A DNA stretch of 64,000 bases from Sabellastarte sp. h YS-2021 (Eukaryota; Annelida; Polychaeta; Sabellida; Sabellidae). Below are positions 42,400 to 55,363 of the stretch, in pieces. The notes under the pieces are model-generated. The model saw only the letters and a program-made list of their open reading frames with translations, was not told the DNA's origin and ran no database searches. The DNA lies in the NCBI GenBank assembly GCA_964017235.1, contig OZ024928.1:89833566-89897565 (forward strand), written 5' to 3'. The position numbers and the translations under genes are program-made. Every line of letters starts with the position of its first letter. Position 1 is the first letter of the stretch.

Positions 42400-42465
42400 T
42401 GGGATGGCGTCAAGGTGTCAGTCAGCTCATTCCTGGGGAATTTCCCTGTTACGGGTAACACAAAA
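42400..42465 (+). repeat. Possible diverged relic of a DIRS-type A repeat
   Basis: TCAAGGTGTCAGTCAGCTCA followed by TTCCTGGGGAATTTCC resembles the start of A1 (TTAAGGTGTCGGGTAGTTCA, then GCCCTGGGGGATTCC) with conserved spacing. The match fades after about 55 bp. Confidence 0.4.
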
Positions 42466-42519
42466 TATCATAATACACCACAATGCTATGAAGTCTGGAA
42501 CCTCTATCCAAATTAGGAA

Positions 42520-42650
42520 ATATGCTATTTGGAATTCCAAATACCCTATTCAGAATTCCAAATACCCTATTCGGAATTTCAAATATGTATTTGGAATTCC
42601 ATATAACATATTTTACCAATAGTTTATTTGGAATTCTGAATACTTATTTG
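42520..42650. repeat. GGAATTCC-centred ~21-bp tandem repeats
   Basis: AATTCCAAATACCCTATTC recurs at 21-bp spacing, followed by degenerate units with GGAATTCCATA and GGAATTCTGAATA. It is imperfectly palindromic. Confidence 0.7.
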
Positions 42651-43267
42651 AAATGGTCCGGTATCTGCCACCATTTTGGGTTATTAGTATTTGTAGTTAC
42701 TCTAAGAAATAGTAAAGAAAAAAAATGAACACTATGTATCTTTTGTCAATGTATATGATGATTGTGTCCCCTTTTAGTATATAATGTTATTGCAAAGAAC
42801 AAAATATTCTCTTGTTGGTGATATTTCATGTTATAAGTCCTATGTAAAATAGTTTTAAAACATACAGAATTGACATAAATTATCTCATTATTTAAAAGTC
42901 ATCACATAGTTTGATAATTCATGTCAAAAATGACAGATAAGACTGGTAACCTGAAAAAGGTTATATGAAAACTGGACTCGGTGAAGGTCGCCATAGGTGA
43001 TACCAGTCCCTTTTTTTGCTAAAGTGGACAGGTAACCCATCTAATTTTTACTGGCCTGGTGATTTATCGGACTTGTTTATGTTGCCCTTTATAAGAGCCG
43101 GTCATCCGCCTGCTGTTCAATGGCAAGTTTGCTTCTGATAATTCTGAAAATGATTTGGATTATAGTACTTTGCTTGAAAATTCATTTATAGTGTGGATAA
43201 TGGACCTCAGACCCTGGTCAACCAATAAATCAAATCTTTACCATATTGACTGGACTGTATATAAAAG
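42651..43267. other. No gene recognised; 5' side of decayed Harbinger element
   Basis: May hold the 5' part of the Harbinger element whose transposase relic follows. No terminal inverted repeat was identified. Confidence 0.35.
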
Positions 43268-44104
43268 GTGATTCCAAAGGTCAAATTCATTTACCATTTT
43301 GAGTTCGACCACTATGGATCACCAAGTGAGGATGCCTCTACACTTGTTTACTGGGCTGAAGCAGAGTTTAACCTAAGCACTCCAGAAGGAAAGAACATTG
43401 TTCAAGAACTGCTCAATCTGGAGCTCATGTTGGTCATTACCTTAGACACCCGGCTGCTGGAGAAACCTATCCCTCTCTGCAGTATAATTTCTGAGTGGGC
43501 CAGTCTATAATTACCAGAGTAAACCTTGAGATTTGCAATGTTACAATCAGACACAACCAAAACAAAGTTATGCTCTGTCCTACCATCCCCGATGACTGGA
43601 AGCAGATTGAACAAGGCTTCAAAGAGCAATAAAATGTAGCCCATGCCTCTGATGCCCTTGGTGGTGGCAGCCAGTATCATAACTACGAGGGATTTCATTC
43701 TATTGTCCTACTGACCTCAGTGGATACCAATTTCAAGTTTATGTGGGTGGGTGTTCTTGCCTGTGGTTCTTGTTAGGACAGCCAGAGACCTGAGGGACAA
43801 GATATTGGATGTGTCCATTTGGTTCCTTCCAGCAGAGTCCCTGCTAGAGAATTTCCGAAACTCAATTATTTCATATTGGCGGATGATGCTTTCCACCTTA
43901 GGATATGGCTCAATAAACCCTTCTGAAGAACTATGGACCTGCATGAACAATTACAAAATCAGACTTGGGAGGAGGGTCAGAAATCATGCCTTTGGCATTC
44001 TTGCCAGCAGGTTCAGGGTCCTGCTCACAACGATACAACAGAAGCCTCTAGTGGTTGCCTGGCTAGTGATGATGTGTGTGATGCTACGCAATCTGCTGCA
44101 TTAG
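43268..44104 (+). pseudogene. Decayed Harbinger transposase (DDE_Tnp_4)
   Basis: Pieces in several frames follow the Harbinger order. The N-terminal region has STPEGKNIVQELLNLEL, then LDTRLLEKPIPL. Next come IPDDWKQIEQGFKEQ, a stop, NVAHASDALGGGSQYHNYEG with FHSIVLLTSVDTNFKFMW, and LNYFILADDAFHLRIWLNKP. The last piece is YKIRLGRRVRNHAFGILASR with FRVLLTTIQQKP, where the usual Glu before NAFG appears as Arg-Asn-His. The LDGKH segment with the first catalytic Asp is deleted, and there are several stops and frameshifts. It is much older than the copy at 1-924 and cannot encode an active enzyme. Confidence 0.85.
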
Positions 44105-45565
44105 AGGTGTAGGCAAACTCTGTTCGACCCAAACCAATTGGACTAGGGATGCCAGGCTGTGCTGCATGAAATTAATACCTAATGCAGTGAGAAATCTTAT
44201 TTGACTTATTAGACTTGATATGATTTAACTAGATAATTTTTATATGCATTATTGTATTCCTCGAGTGCTAGTGACATTATTTCAATATACTTATCCATGA
44301 GTATGAAATATATATGAAATCTCCATAAGTAAGTAAGTGTATAAATATATTTATCTTCATTTTTATATATTGTATGACCATTGTTAATTCTCAGTTTTAC
44401 ACTATTCTATGAAATTCTATATTGATATTATTTTCTTCAGTTTCGTTGTGACACTATTATTTGAAGAATAATTTTTACAATCAATAAAGATTCGTGTCTT
44501 CTAAATATACATATATAAAAATCTTTGATTTTCACTGCTTTGCTTCTATTTATTGTGTAACATGTGATAAAATTTAATAAAAAATGAAAGCCAATAAAAT
44601 AAAAGAAAAAGCACACCAAGCAAAAATGTGATGATAATGAGAAAGACAAAAAGACATTCAAGTATAGTAGGCTTCCAAGTGTCTTTGAACTCAGCATCAT
44701 ACAAATGCAAGTCTTTTGCCACACTCTGCCACACCACAAACAGGAGACCTTAAAGCTCTGCTCCCAACCCCTCAAAAAGTGGCAGTCCTTTACTTACAAT
44801 CTGATTTGTGGGACAGGTTTTTTCTGTCACAATAACGTAGCTCTTTAATGGTCAGAATGCTGGGATCATTCCCCTTGTGGTTTGCTCTTTTTGACATTAA
44901 TTTCTCTGGGGTGGGTAGTAAGTGGTTTTTTTTAAAACTACCTGCATATGCTTCGGGGAACATGGTTTGAGCACTGTTGTGGAATTATTGGGCGGCCTTG
45001 ACAAGAGCCTTTAAAATTTCAGCATAATCTGGACTTGAAGCTGGCTACTACTGGTGGTCATCTAATAGTGGTCTTCGATGGTGGCGGAACCTCTGGTCTC
45101 TGGCAGAATTGGTTGGAATGCGTTGAGGTTGGTGTACCTGGGCAGTACTCTCATAAAGGAGGAAAATGAGCTATCCACAGAGACTACCGGGGTGGGGGCA
45201 GTTAACTGGCGTTGGAGACATCAGGTTGTGGAATGTGTGGGCTACTGCAGCCTACAATGATGTTAGGTAAGGTGGTTATGGTAGCTGAGGCTGGTGAAGT
45301 ATTCTTTAGCTATCTGTGCTATCGGTAGGTGAAGTTGCTGTTGCTGTATTGGCTGGTGAAGCTGCTTTTGCACCACAAACTACTATCTGCTGTATCTGCT
45401 TCAGTATCTGCTGAATTGGCTACTGCTGCAGTGGTTGATGTACTGGCTGTTGAAGTGTCTGGAGAATCCAAAGTTGCTTTAACCCACATCTGAGAACCGG
45501 ACAAAATTTAGCGTCCCCTGGCCAGATTCCATGCCTGTCAGGGTCCCATATATTGCCCTCTTTAT
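44105..45565. other. No gene recognised; low-complexity Ser/Thr/Ala-coding stretch
   Basis: Minus-strand frames at 44437-44775 and 45319-45504 include a CTG/GCT-rich low-complexity tract (45320-45460). They might be remnants of the Harbinger second ORF, which lies near the transposase in such elements, but no Myb/SANT residues were recognised. Confidence 0.3.
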
Positions 45566-45795
45566 ATTGTTTATTTATTTGGGTTTTAGGTCACTTTCAA
45601 CACTGTACAGGTCATATCACGACGGGTAGTGGGGAGGGCAGAGGAAACAAGTACATACAGTTCGTTAGGGTTCTGTACGGTAAACTGAGGACCAACTACC
45701 AGCTTTCCCAATTGAGGTCGTGCCGGGAACCAAACCCCGGCCTCAGAGGTGGGAGGCGAGAGTGTTACCCCTCTGTCACCGTGGCCCCCTGCCCC
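45566..45795 (-). repeat. tRNA-derived SINE
   Basis: The minus-strand head has GGGGGCCACGGTGACAGAGG (A-box side) and GGTTTGGTTCCC (B-box-like), followed by a body that includes the central phrase TACCCGTCGTGATATGACCT and ends in AAAACCCAAATAAATAAAC. Related to 55128-55363. Confidence 0.75.
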
Positions 45796-46439
45796 TATTA
45801 TTAGAGTAGCAACTAAGCAACCAACAAGAAGTACAAGAAAAACCAAAAACACAGCATAATACCAAGGAATGCCATTGCAAAATTGATAGACTGTGTGAGT
45901 CTCAGTAATGCTTATAAAAAGTGGTAATACGTACGGGGCCTAAATATATGTGTCAGTAAAACGGCCTTAGTTTAAACAGGCAGAGGTATTGAACTCCAAA
46001 TCAATTAAATAATCTTTAAAATATACACTCAAAACCGTGGGTGAGGTTGCCTACAAATACACTCTTTTATTAGCCGTTTTTAAACCAACATTTCCATGGT
46101 ACAGGCTAAAGCGTTTATTGCCTTTCCTTTGGTAGAAAGGGAAATAAGACTCCGCATGCCCATTAATGATGTAATTATTCAAAAACAGGCCACTCAAAAT
46201 ATGGTAAAGAGGCACTGCAAAAATGTGAGATTTGCTTTAACTTTGCTTGTTAGCTTTACATCTAAGACTCATCTTTGACACCTTAGATGTCGAACTGAAA
46301 TATTAATAGCTTAAATATACAGGGGCAATAGATTGTGATCTTCCACACAGAAACATATTTTGACTGTAGCTGTAAATACAAATAAATATTTATCCTATAC
46401 GGCAGCTCTGAGTTGCCAAAATTGATTTCATACTAAGTG
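45796..46439. other. No feature recognised
   Basis: AT-rich sequence. A 60-codon frame at 46096-46278 has no recognisable features. Confidence 0.4.
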
Positions 46440-47175
46440 GGATATTCGACTTAGTAAGCTTTAATATAAGTTAATAACTCATATACACAACTTGTATACA
46501 TGACTTAGTATATTATATATACCGCTTAATAATTAGTCTGTTGGACTTTCTATGAGGAAGCATATAAAATTATTCTCTTGTTTACACAAGTTAAACATTT
46601 CTTTGTAGAATTGTGTTTAGACTTGATAGAACTAGCCATGTCACTCCCTCTCTTCAAAAACTAGCTGCCTATCACATACCACATCTTGTTTAAGTACAAT
46701 CTAATTACTTTCAAGGCTATCAAATTCTCTCAACCCATATACCTATCATCCTTGATCAAAACCAGTTGTTTAACGCGTGGAAATCGTCTTTCTCTTTCCT
46801 CAGTCTCTCACAAAAAGGCCATTGGTAGGCGAGGCTTTGCAATGGCTTCCCCCACAGAATGGACCAGACTCCCACAATCAGTACGATCACAACAAACAAT
46901 AACAGGTTTCCGTAGCCAGCTAAAGACCTATTTGTTAAGACTAGCATATCCTCCACATAGTGCATCTCCCTGGCGGGCGCTAATTTTGGATCTCAACCTG
47001 ATACGTCCATGGACTTTCCCTTTTTGACCTTAAGCGCATTAGAGGATGGTACATCAATTTTGCGCTATATAAATGTTTCTATTCTATTTCTATGTAAGAC
47101 TTAGTATCTTGTATATACAACTTACTAAGTCATACATGCGAGTTACTATGTTGAATATATGAGACGGTAAGTCAT
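46440..47175. repeat. ACTTAGTAT-type satellite-like sequence split by a LINE fragment
   Basis: GACTTAGTATATTATATATAC and related ACTTGTATACA/CTTACTAAGTCATA words occur on both sides (about 46440-46540 and 47095-47175) of the LINE fragment, as if it inserted into an existing AT-rich repeat. Confidence 0.5.
46619..47090 (+). pseudogene. CR1-like LINE, 3'-terminal fragment (ORF2 C-terminus and tail)
   Basis: Reading frames show RLDRTSHVTPSLQKL, then after a frameshift LPITYHILFKYNLITFKAIK and, from about 46780, RGNRLSLSSVSHKKAIGRRG, FAMASPTEWTRLPQSVR and FRSQLKTYLLRL. This is the characteristic C-terminal tail beyond the reverse transcriptase domain of CR1/L2-like LINEs. The DNA ends with TTGCGCTATATAAATGTTTC, typical of their 3' ends. 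The RT domain is missing, the usual result of 5' truncation during target-primed reverse transcription. Confidence 0.8.
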
Positions 47176-49386
47176 ATAGAGAGAAAAATTGGAAACACAG
47201 AGCTTCCATGTTCCTATATACTTGACAAGTTTGAGATCTTTAGGGCGAAAGAAATAGCTGGTACTCTGACAAAATATCATTTGGCAAGCACTTTATTACA
47301 GTCTGGCACAATGATTACTCCAACAACCAGCTCTAAAGCCAGGGTAAAAAACTATAGCTGTGGGTGTAATGGATCCAAGTATTATTAGCATTCCTAACCA
47401 CTGCTTTATATGTGGCTTATATCCTGCTGCATTGGTTTAAAGTAGATAACAATAGATTATATTTCATAGATTATTTTCATAGATTACTTTCATCACTAAT
47501 ATTTTTATAATATATGAAATAATACTAAAATAGCACGATACCATATAGATTATTGAGGAATATTTTTAGGTAGAAAAAAACAAAAGTTAACCCGAAATCC
47601 AACTCTCATCCATACCAAAGCTATAAGCAATTATATGAAAAGATAACTTATATGAGGACAACATGGGGACCATACCAATAAATTATTGAGTACCAAAGTG
47701 TCAGTACCCATTAATATACTATACTGAAGCCAGGAGAAAGGATGAGTAAGGAGGAAATGAGGAGCCTACTAAGCTGAGGGAGAGAGGAAGAATTTTGAAA
47801 TTTGTTTGGGTGAAGCCACAATAGAAAATTTGGGATAAAAGAAACAGGTGAGCAGTTGAAGTGAATATTAGAGGTTATAATTCTGTTATGTAGATGATTC
47901 GTGATCAAAGGAAAAAAGCACTACAACTCCATGTGTTGAAGTTTAAAATAAGTTCAAATCAACAAATGATCAAATAACATTGATCAAATAATCATAAAAC
48001 AGTTTGTGCCAAATGGCATCAACCAAGGTAAAAGCAAAATATCAAAGGCATAAAAATTTTACTTTAAAATACAAATCTATGCCTCTGTAGAATTGGTACA
48101 TTTACGAAGAGCCAGTGAATGACCCTTCCAAAGTGAGATGAGATCTGGGGTTCGGGTAATTGACCCTGAAGGTCATATCAATCAGTAGATCACAGGTCAT
48201 GAAAGACAGGTTAAAGTTATAAAAATCAAGAAATAGTGTGTAAAACAAGATAATAAAAAAACACATTCAAATTCACATAATTATGTAACTAATGCTTTTC
48301 TGTCAAGGACGTTTTACTTGTAACCTGTCTAGCTGACACGGTCTGACAACTTACAGAACTGTGCCATACAGCCCGCCTTATTAATAAATAAATAAAAAAG
48401 AAAACAAAATTTCATAAACAAAAGAAACGTGTACAGTAAAAGCCCCAGACATGTAATATATAGAGTTTAGATATATAAATGGAATCGACAGAACTAGGTA
48501 ACGTCCTATACTCTATCACAGGATGTGTCTGAATGCTGGGGATAACTCCTCCCATGTAATAAAGACATAAGATCTGCCCAATATATGACGAAGCCAGATA
48601 ACTGTACAGATCTCCAGCCATATTGAGACAGTCTATAACTAGAAAACTATTATTAATTACATGATAAAATTATAAATAACTACAGATTACCATCAACTAA
48701 GTTTTAAGGTGCTAATGATTATCAAAGAGTAGTTAGTCGGCCAGGGATGCATCCAAGCCCACTGTGCAGGACCTCAGCATGTATAAGATGTTGATACAAC
48801 TGGCCAATGAGTCCTGCACCCAAAGTTGGATTTTTGTGTTAGTATTATAGACAATACACCTGCATAACCCTAACCTAATAACTTTTTTCAGTTGAGGGTG
48901 GTTGGGGACTGGGAAGTTTTTAAGATGTTGACTCTCACAACTTGTTAGTAAACAGAAAAAAACGTCTTTCCCTCTTTATCTGGATCGATGTACGCTTTTT
49001 CCCAAAACATTTCATAATACAAAACACGCAAAACTGTCATTTAAATGTAACATTAACAGCATAGTAATAGTATAATAATGAGTGTTATTGTAGCTAAGGA
49101 TAGATTTTGTCCTTTGACCAAAGCTTTGATAAAATGATGTTTTGTGCCTTCAGTGACAACCAAAACCCGAAAAACTAAGGTAAAAATACCTTTTTTATTT
49201 TACATTCATAATGTCATACCTGGTTTATATGAAACTAATTATTTATAAGATGAAATATTCTAGTTGAAAGAATACATAGAAAATTTTTAACAACGTACAT
49301 ATTGAAATCTTCATAGAACTAATTTTAAAATGAATTACAACTACTGTAATTGCAGTTCCATATGATGTACAGTCCAGAGACGTACA
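47176..49386. other. Long stretch with no gene recognised
   Basis: AT-rich DNA. The open frames are short and featureless. Confidence 0.45.
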
Positions 49387-49410
49387 CCCCCCCCCCCCCC
49401 CCCCCCCCCC
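49387..49410. repeat. Poly-C tract (24)
   Basis: Uninterrupted C run. Confidence 0.9.
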
Positions 49411-49807
49411 ACAAGACAGTGATAACACCACTGAGGAAATTAGTTTTGTCAATACAAAAACATAAGTAAATATATATGATAGGTTACATACAACTAATAC
49501 TAAAATATTTTTACAGTTTGAATACTGTTATACAGGTTACGTAAATTGCATTAACTAAGCATGACCACATAACGTGAGCGTCCAGTCCATGCACTGGTCA
49601 TGCGTACATCAGATATAGTTAGGACTAAAACACTAAATTAGTTACCAGGTAATAATGTCAACAGACAATACTTATATACATAAAATCCAGTATCATGCAC
49701 CATGCATGCTGATATAATATAGTGACATGCAAACATTTGCAATGATCTTATACTAAAACACTATATATATAATGTTACCATTCATGTTATAAGTACCAGT
49801 TACACTA
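49411..49807. other. No feature recognised
   Basis: AT-rich sequence. Confidence 0.4.
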
Positions 49808-49935
49808 AACGTTATTTATTATTCATACAGTTAACTTGGAGAAATAGTTACCATGTAAAGAGGTGAAAACCTGACAACCAACGTTACCTATTATTCATAC
49901 AGTAAAATTGGAGAAATAGTTGTGAAGAGGTGTAT
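49808..49935. repeat. Two tandem ~70-bp units
   Basis: AACGTTATTTATTATTCATA and AACGTTACCTATTATTCATA each continue with CAGT(T/A)AA.TTGGAGAAATAGTT and an AAGAGGTG segment. Confidence 0.75.
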
Positions 49936-51884
49936 ATACAACCCAACTTACATGGACCCATGCTTCTTATAAGTAAACATGCATAACATGTATCTGTATA
50001 TGCTGGTTTTAAAGTGGCCCTACGGAAAGTAGCTGGTGAATAGAATTTAGGTAGTAAAAATGGTGTTAACTGTTCAAAAACTGGCAACAAACGGAAGGTC
50101 CCAGCACTACGGAAGCGGTATGAAATATGAATGGACCAATGGAATTGTGTGTACATACTGAGGGGCCCCTGACAACAAGGGGGTCTCCAATCAAAACAAT
50201 CAGGCTGGTACCCTGACCTGACTTGCAACTGATGAAAACAATACGCCTGCAAACCAAAGAAGGGGGAAAACCCCCCAGGACTGACCCCTGCAGTGCCTAG
50301 ACACTGCAATTGAAAATGTGATATAATATAGGATTTGAATCACCAGTTGTGAATGGTATAAAAATATATTTAATTTCTATAAATGTACAGAGATTCAATT
50401 CTATGTGTCTGTGTTTAAAATGTGCTTGTCTTGCCTAGTATAAGTTATTGCAAATGTACTATATTTTACTTGACTGTTGATATGCTTGTATTAGTGTATG
50501 TTTTGTATTATTGTTACAGAGAGTTTATACTACGCTACTTCATTAACCTTTTCCATGCGATGAAATAAAAACAAGTAGAATTTTTGCAATGTGACCAAGC
50601 TAAGCATGCTAGTACAATTTGAGATCTTGTGGTAATGGTATGGACAATTTCTCCAACGTGACTGTTGTACTTTAGCATTAATCCCCCAGTATAAAACGAA
50701 ATATTGCATCCATTATTCATAGATTACAGATCGCAAATTGCACACTGGAAAACATGCACTAACTCCTGAATCCATGCAATAGATACTGCCCAAGTCTTTT
50801 TGATAACAAGGCATGTGAATGATCCATAAAAAAGCTTGGCCTGGATGAAAGCTATTGTGCTACAAATTCAAAATTTTGCTGTTTTTTGGCTGTTGCATAT
50901 TCTGTTACTTTATGCTCTAATTGTACTACAAGTGCTATTTCCAGCAGTTATGGTTAGAATGAAAAACAGAGACGGGAAAGCTACTGTGGAATCCAGCTAC
51001 ACACCTCTACCTACAGTTTTGCTACAGCAAAGAATCAGAATGAGAGAGGGGGTGACAATGGCCATGGTTTGACATATAAAAGATACAGAGAAGTTACTCT
51101 AAAGATACAGTAATTTTACGGCAAAAATGTAACATAATTGTAAGCCTCAGAGAATGTCACAGAATGTAGTGGAACGGCATCAAAACAGCAACAGTAATGA
51201 TAGGCCAACCTGCAGTTACCTTACAGAACTGGATACATTCTATGAAAGGTGGAAATGATTTAAAACCTCAGTATCTGAAAAGCAAGGAATATCTTAGTAT
51301 GCTTTTTTTTAACTAACTGAAGTCTGGCAGTACAGGGAGCAAGGAAGACTTACATAAATGTCTTATGGATGTAGGCAATAATGCTTGTAGTGTGATTTGG
51401 ACCTAAGAGATTCATTATGTGGCAATATTAGTGCAGAAGTGATATATAGTTTGAACTGTCAGTGCTGTATATAAAAATTGTGTGTGACATTATGGGCTAA
51501 TCTACCCACTTAAATTACCATGTGCAAGTTACACAATGTAACAAGGCTGAAAAGTCTGCGTGCTCAAGCTACAAAACCATCAGAGACACAGGTAGTGCAC
51601 TAGAATTTATGAAAGTTTTGGTTTAACAAAACGAATTCCTAGTCAGGTATACCCCATACCTAGCTTAGAACATAGACAGTCACCCATCAAAGTACTAATA
51701 TAGCCCACTGCTGCTTATTTTCAGTAATGAGACAAGTACTCATCATGCTACGCCAAAATTTATGTCAGTCTGGGAACTGAAAAAGGTGAAGTCATCTCCA
51801 GAAGGCTTACACTTAAAAAGAAGATTTATACGACTTGGTGGGTAAAACAAAGTTCAATGAATCAGTTAAACCTATGCATAAAAG
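49936..51884. other. No confident gene; two uncertain open frames
   Basis: A minus-strand open frame (49884-50309, no ATG start) and a plus-strand 75-codon frame with ATG at about 50845 were inspected. The second has a hydrophobic segment (FAVFWLLHILLLYALIVLQV) followed by a basic/Thr-rich tail and could be a membrane-anchored peptide. Neither has family similarity I recognise or splice support. Confidence 0.3.
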
Positions 51885-52140
51885 GTCAACGCAGTACCCG
51901 AACTAAAAGACTGGATAAGGTATTCCATTCTACCCAGCCTTTGCAGAACCAGTTCATTAATAAATAAACCCTCATTAAACAGCAGTTTTTCGTGAGATCC
52001 TACAATCCTTTGGAATGACTTACGTCTTGATATTCCCCTTGTCACCCGTCTGGCTGCTTTCAGATAAAGGCTTAAAACCAACTTATTCAACAGAGAATTT
52101 CCTCTTTAATCTCCTTGGTTCCTTGGCATTTCCGTGCTTA
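51885..52140 (+). pseudogene. LINE ORF2 C-terminal fragment (CR1/RTE-like), decayed
   Basis: One frame gives STRTKRLDKVFHSTQPLQNQ, a stop, then QQFFVRSYN; after a frameshift LWNDLRLDIPLVTRLAAFR, a stop, and RLKTNLFN. The order (TRT..., FFVRSY, LWNDL...I, AF..RLKT.LF) is that of the C-terminal extension of non-LTR retrotransposon pol proteins. Two stops and a frameshift make it a relic. Confidence 0.7.
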
Positions 52141-53007
52141 TTGCTCATTAACACTTTGCCAATGAGATGCCATGACTTAGGACATGTATTTTGTCACATT
52201 GTTTTCTAAAGTAAATATTTTGTATCCATAAGAGGAGTCAAAACACATGTTTTAAACTATTGAAAATAATTATGGTAAATTGACGTTTTTTCCTGTTAAG
52301 GTAAGGATTCCTGGTACTTTAGGGAACCATTACTGTAAGGTATCAACTTTTGACCTGCATAAGTGATACATTCTTACATGTTAGAACTGCGGTAACATGT
52401 TTCCACTTTGACCAAAAAATTTTAAAATGTGGATAAAATTCTCGACGAACGTCCTTTTTATAGATTTTCACAAATCCACAACCTAACCCCTTTTCATGTC
52501 CATACCAATCAACTGAGATATCAGACATGATACAATCGGAATAGTGTGCCCAAGGCATTAAGAACTAAAGCTTTTAAAACGGGTGTAAGTTGCTTAAAAC
52601 AAATTATTTTATGTGTACATTAAGATGTGCTCGTGCAAAAGATTAAATGCAATGAAAGGCAGGTGATCTGTGTCCATGGACACAAACTAGTGTATTATAT
52701 TTCTGACAAGTTAGAAAGAGAAACTTGCATCAGTAGAAATCAGAGTAGTCATAAAAACTCACAAATCTGTAAATTATTCTAAGACAATAACGTTTCCCGA
52801 CTGGCGAGTTCACAAACTGTGACAAATTTCACTTTACTTACTCTATATAAAACCACTTTTCAACAAATTATGTAAATTAAATTTATATATATTAGGTTAC
52901 AAATACAAGTTAGAATGTCTGAAACATTAATTCCTTGGTATGGTTCTTTGAAGTTTTCATTCAGCAGTGTGAGTTATAGAAAACTAGGAATCACTTGTAC
53001 AGGTCAG
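52141..53007. other. No feature recognised
   Basis: AT-rich sequence without exons or repeats that I recognise. Confidence 0.4.
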
Positions 53008-53340
53008 TCATGGCCGAAAAGTCAGGATTCTTATGTATCCAGAATATGATCCGAATCTTTCCAAAAATGTAATCAGTCCTTCCTTTGGCCAAGTCCTACC
53101 CTCATTTAACATCTGCTCATTATCTTTGGAGTAATATCTAGTCAGATAGTCAATGCCATTGAAAATACATTGAAATTGGGACCTTTGCAATTTAGGCATC
53201 TTTTTGTAACCAGAATATGATCCAGATCTTTCCTCAAATTTAATAACTTCTTTGACCAGGCCCTACCCTCACAAAATTCGGAAAGAGCCGGTCATTACCT
53301 TTGGGGTGAATCAGAATAAGGCCTCAGGCAAACACATAGA
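53008..53340. repeat. Two degenerate tandem units (~185 bp)
   Basis: TATGTATCCAGAATATGATCC...CCTACCCTCA...TCATTATCTTTGG recurs as TTGTAACCAGAATATGATCC...CCTACCCTCA...TCATTACCTTTGG. Non-coding repeat with a diverged second copy. Confidence 0.7.
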
Positions 53341-53984
53341 CAACTGCATGTGCCCAAAATATAAACTCCTAGTGAAGGCAAATTTGAGTAGGTGTATCTC
53401 TGTCTTATTGGATTGATTTGCATTATCCAAGTCTTATGACAAAAGAAGCCTTGTGTATTATATGTGTGGTATTGCAGGCATGTCTACATACTAAAATTCC
53501 TCGGCAAACAACCCAAAGTGAAAAGAAAGGAATTTACAACAAAGCTAAAAAGAGTAAGCAAAAAACAAAACAACGTACAATAAGGTGATAAAAGACATGC
53601 TTAAAAGGCCAGCAAGATATAAAACGTAACAGAGTGGATAAGGTCACCTTGTCTTCGCCATTTTTGTCCACATTTTTTCATAAATCAAAACAGTTGTTTA
53701 TTTCAAACTTTTAAAATTGTATTGCTTTTGAGATTGGCTTTTGGACTGTGTTTATATTACGTCACAATTTTCTGGATTAATATATGAAGGATATTTTCAA
53801 AATGAAATGGTCTCGGGTGGTTTTTATTGCAAGCCTATCATAGTTTATTAGCCCTTAGACAAATTACTGCTATAAGTATTTTGTTTCCAATTTTCTTAGA
53901 AGGCCTTACATAAAGATTGTGTATGTATGTTTGTGTGTCTTGGGGGAAGAATGCCCAAGATTCAGTATTGCCAACTTTTAGAGG
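53341..53984. other. No feature recognised
   Basis: AT-rich sequence. Confidence 0.4.
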
Positions 53985-54480
53985 GCTGTTCCATTTCTGT
54001 GATAAATCATAAACCTTGCTCCTGATTGTCAATTGTCAGTAATCTGGAACCGAATCTTATACATCTTAATGATTTTAAAGCCATCACATAGACAACCTGT
54101 ATGATAAATATGGAACTGCTCAATAGGTTTATGAGTACATCACTCATGAGTCCATCGCGAATTTATCAGAATTTCAGACCATTTGAAATTGTCACGAACC
54201 TCTCCTGATTCATATCAGAATTATGACATTATAAACCCATGTTATTGTCATGTTTTTAATCTTACAATGATCATTAACCTGTCTTACACGTCATACAGCA
54301 ATCTTTTTAATCTTACAGCTATCGCACACCTATCTGTTTCATCTGAAGTCCATTGTAAACCAATCAGATACCAATCGGATGGACCAGAAAACGACCACAA
54401 ACCTATTCATGTATTGAAAGATTTTCTTGAGGCAATGGCAATGGCAATCAGGAAGCTATGAGGAAAATATCTTGTGTATC
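53985..54480. repeat. Partial relative of the GGGCTGTTCCA MITE at 14521
   Basis: GGGCTGTTCCATTTCTGTGA followed by TAAATCATAAACCT and CTCCTGATTG mirrors the left end of 14521-15015. The right terminus was not identified, so the extent is approximate. Confidence 0.45.
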
Positions 54481-55127
54481 CGGAATACATCTTAAACCTT
54501 ATCGTAAAGTATACCCTGGATCATGTATTATAATTTAAAATTGTAAAAAGCAATACAACAAATGTTAATAAATTAACAGTAAAATAATTTGCAATCATCT
54601 CGCCCGGTTTGGTCATGATTCTGATAATTTGCCATTTGGGAACATTTGGAAGGTCAATCTTTCCATTTGGGTGGTTCATAAACCATGATCTTATCAATCA
54701 GAAAGTACTCGGAACTGGCAGTTAAATTTTGGAAGCATTTGGGATTGCAAATGTTGCCAATGAATACAACTGTTTGAATTTTTAACAAACTTTCTGCAAT
54801 CTTCTATGACCCTTACCAAATCTAGCATTCGAGAACCCAATCCTAAAGCTATCTTAAGATTCTTAAAGTGATCTTTTAGATCTTAACTTGGTCACAGTAA
54901 ATATACAGATCTCTCTCGGACGTATACCCCATTCATAATGTTTCAGGAAGTAATCAAAGGATTTGGAAACCAAAAAGGAACCATTTATTTTTCACCTCCC
55001 TCTTCTTCCCTGGATATCCAGTCAGGGATAGGGTGTACCTTCAAATAACCAATGCTGAACAGACCCCTACCTGTTCACTTTTACCACTGTGCTAGCTGGC
55101 TCAGATGATCAAGGTCATTGCAAAATT
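54481..55127. other. No feature recognised
   Basis: Contains GGTTCATAAACCATGATCTTATCAATC near 54670, vaguely like the MITE interior; otherwise nothing. Confidence 0.35.
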
Positions 55128-55363
55128 TGTAAAATATTTATTTTTTTTTGTTATACGTTCAACAGCCAGGGTCATATTACGATGGGTAGTTTACGGGTGG
55201 AGGAACCAGTGCCTACTGGTTGGTCAAGATTCTGCACTGTAAACTACCAGGTATCGGTAAGTAACTACCAGCTTTCCAACATGAAGTGCCTGGGCCGAGA
55301 TTCGAACTGGCGACCTCAGAGGTTGAAGGCGAGCACTCCAACTGCTGCGCCACCAAGCCCCCA
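55128..55363 (-). repeat. tRNA-derived SINE, well preserved
   Basis: The minus-strand head starts GGGGGCTTGGTGGCGCAGCA (A box) with CCAGTTCGAATCTCGG (B box) at tRNA spacing. The body carries the shared phrase ATATGACCCTGGCTGTTGAA and ends in an A-rich tail. It is the best preserved tRNA-like head of its group here. Confidence 0.8.

Noticed and set aside
44437..45504. Myb-like second ORF of Harbinger
   Set aside because: The position would fit, but no Myb/SANT residues were recognised in the short frames.
49884..50309. 141-codon open frame on the minus strand
   Set aside because: No ATG start, no recognisable domain, overlaps a tandem duplication; an open stretch of this size is plausible by chance.
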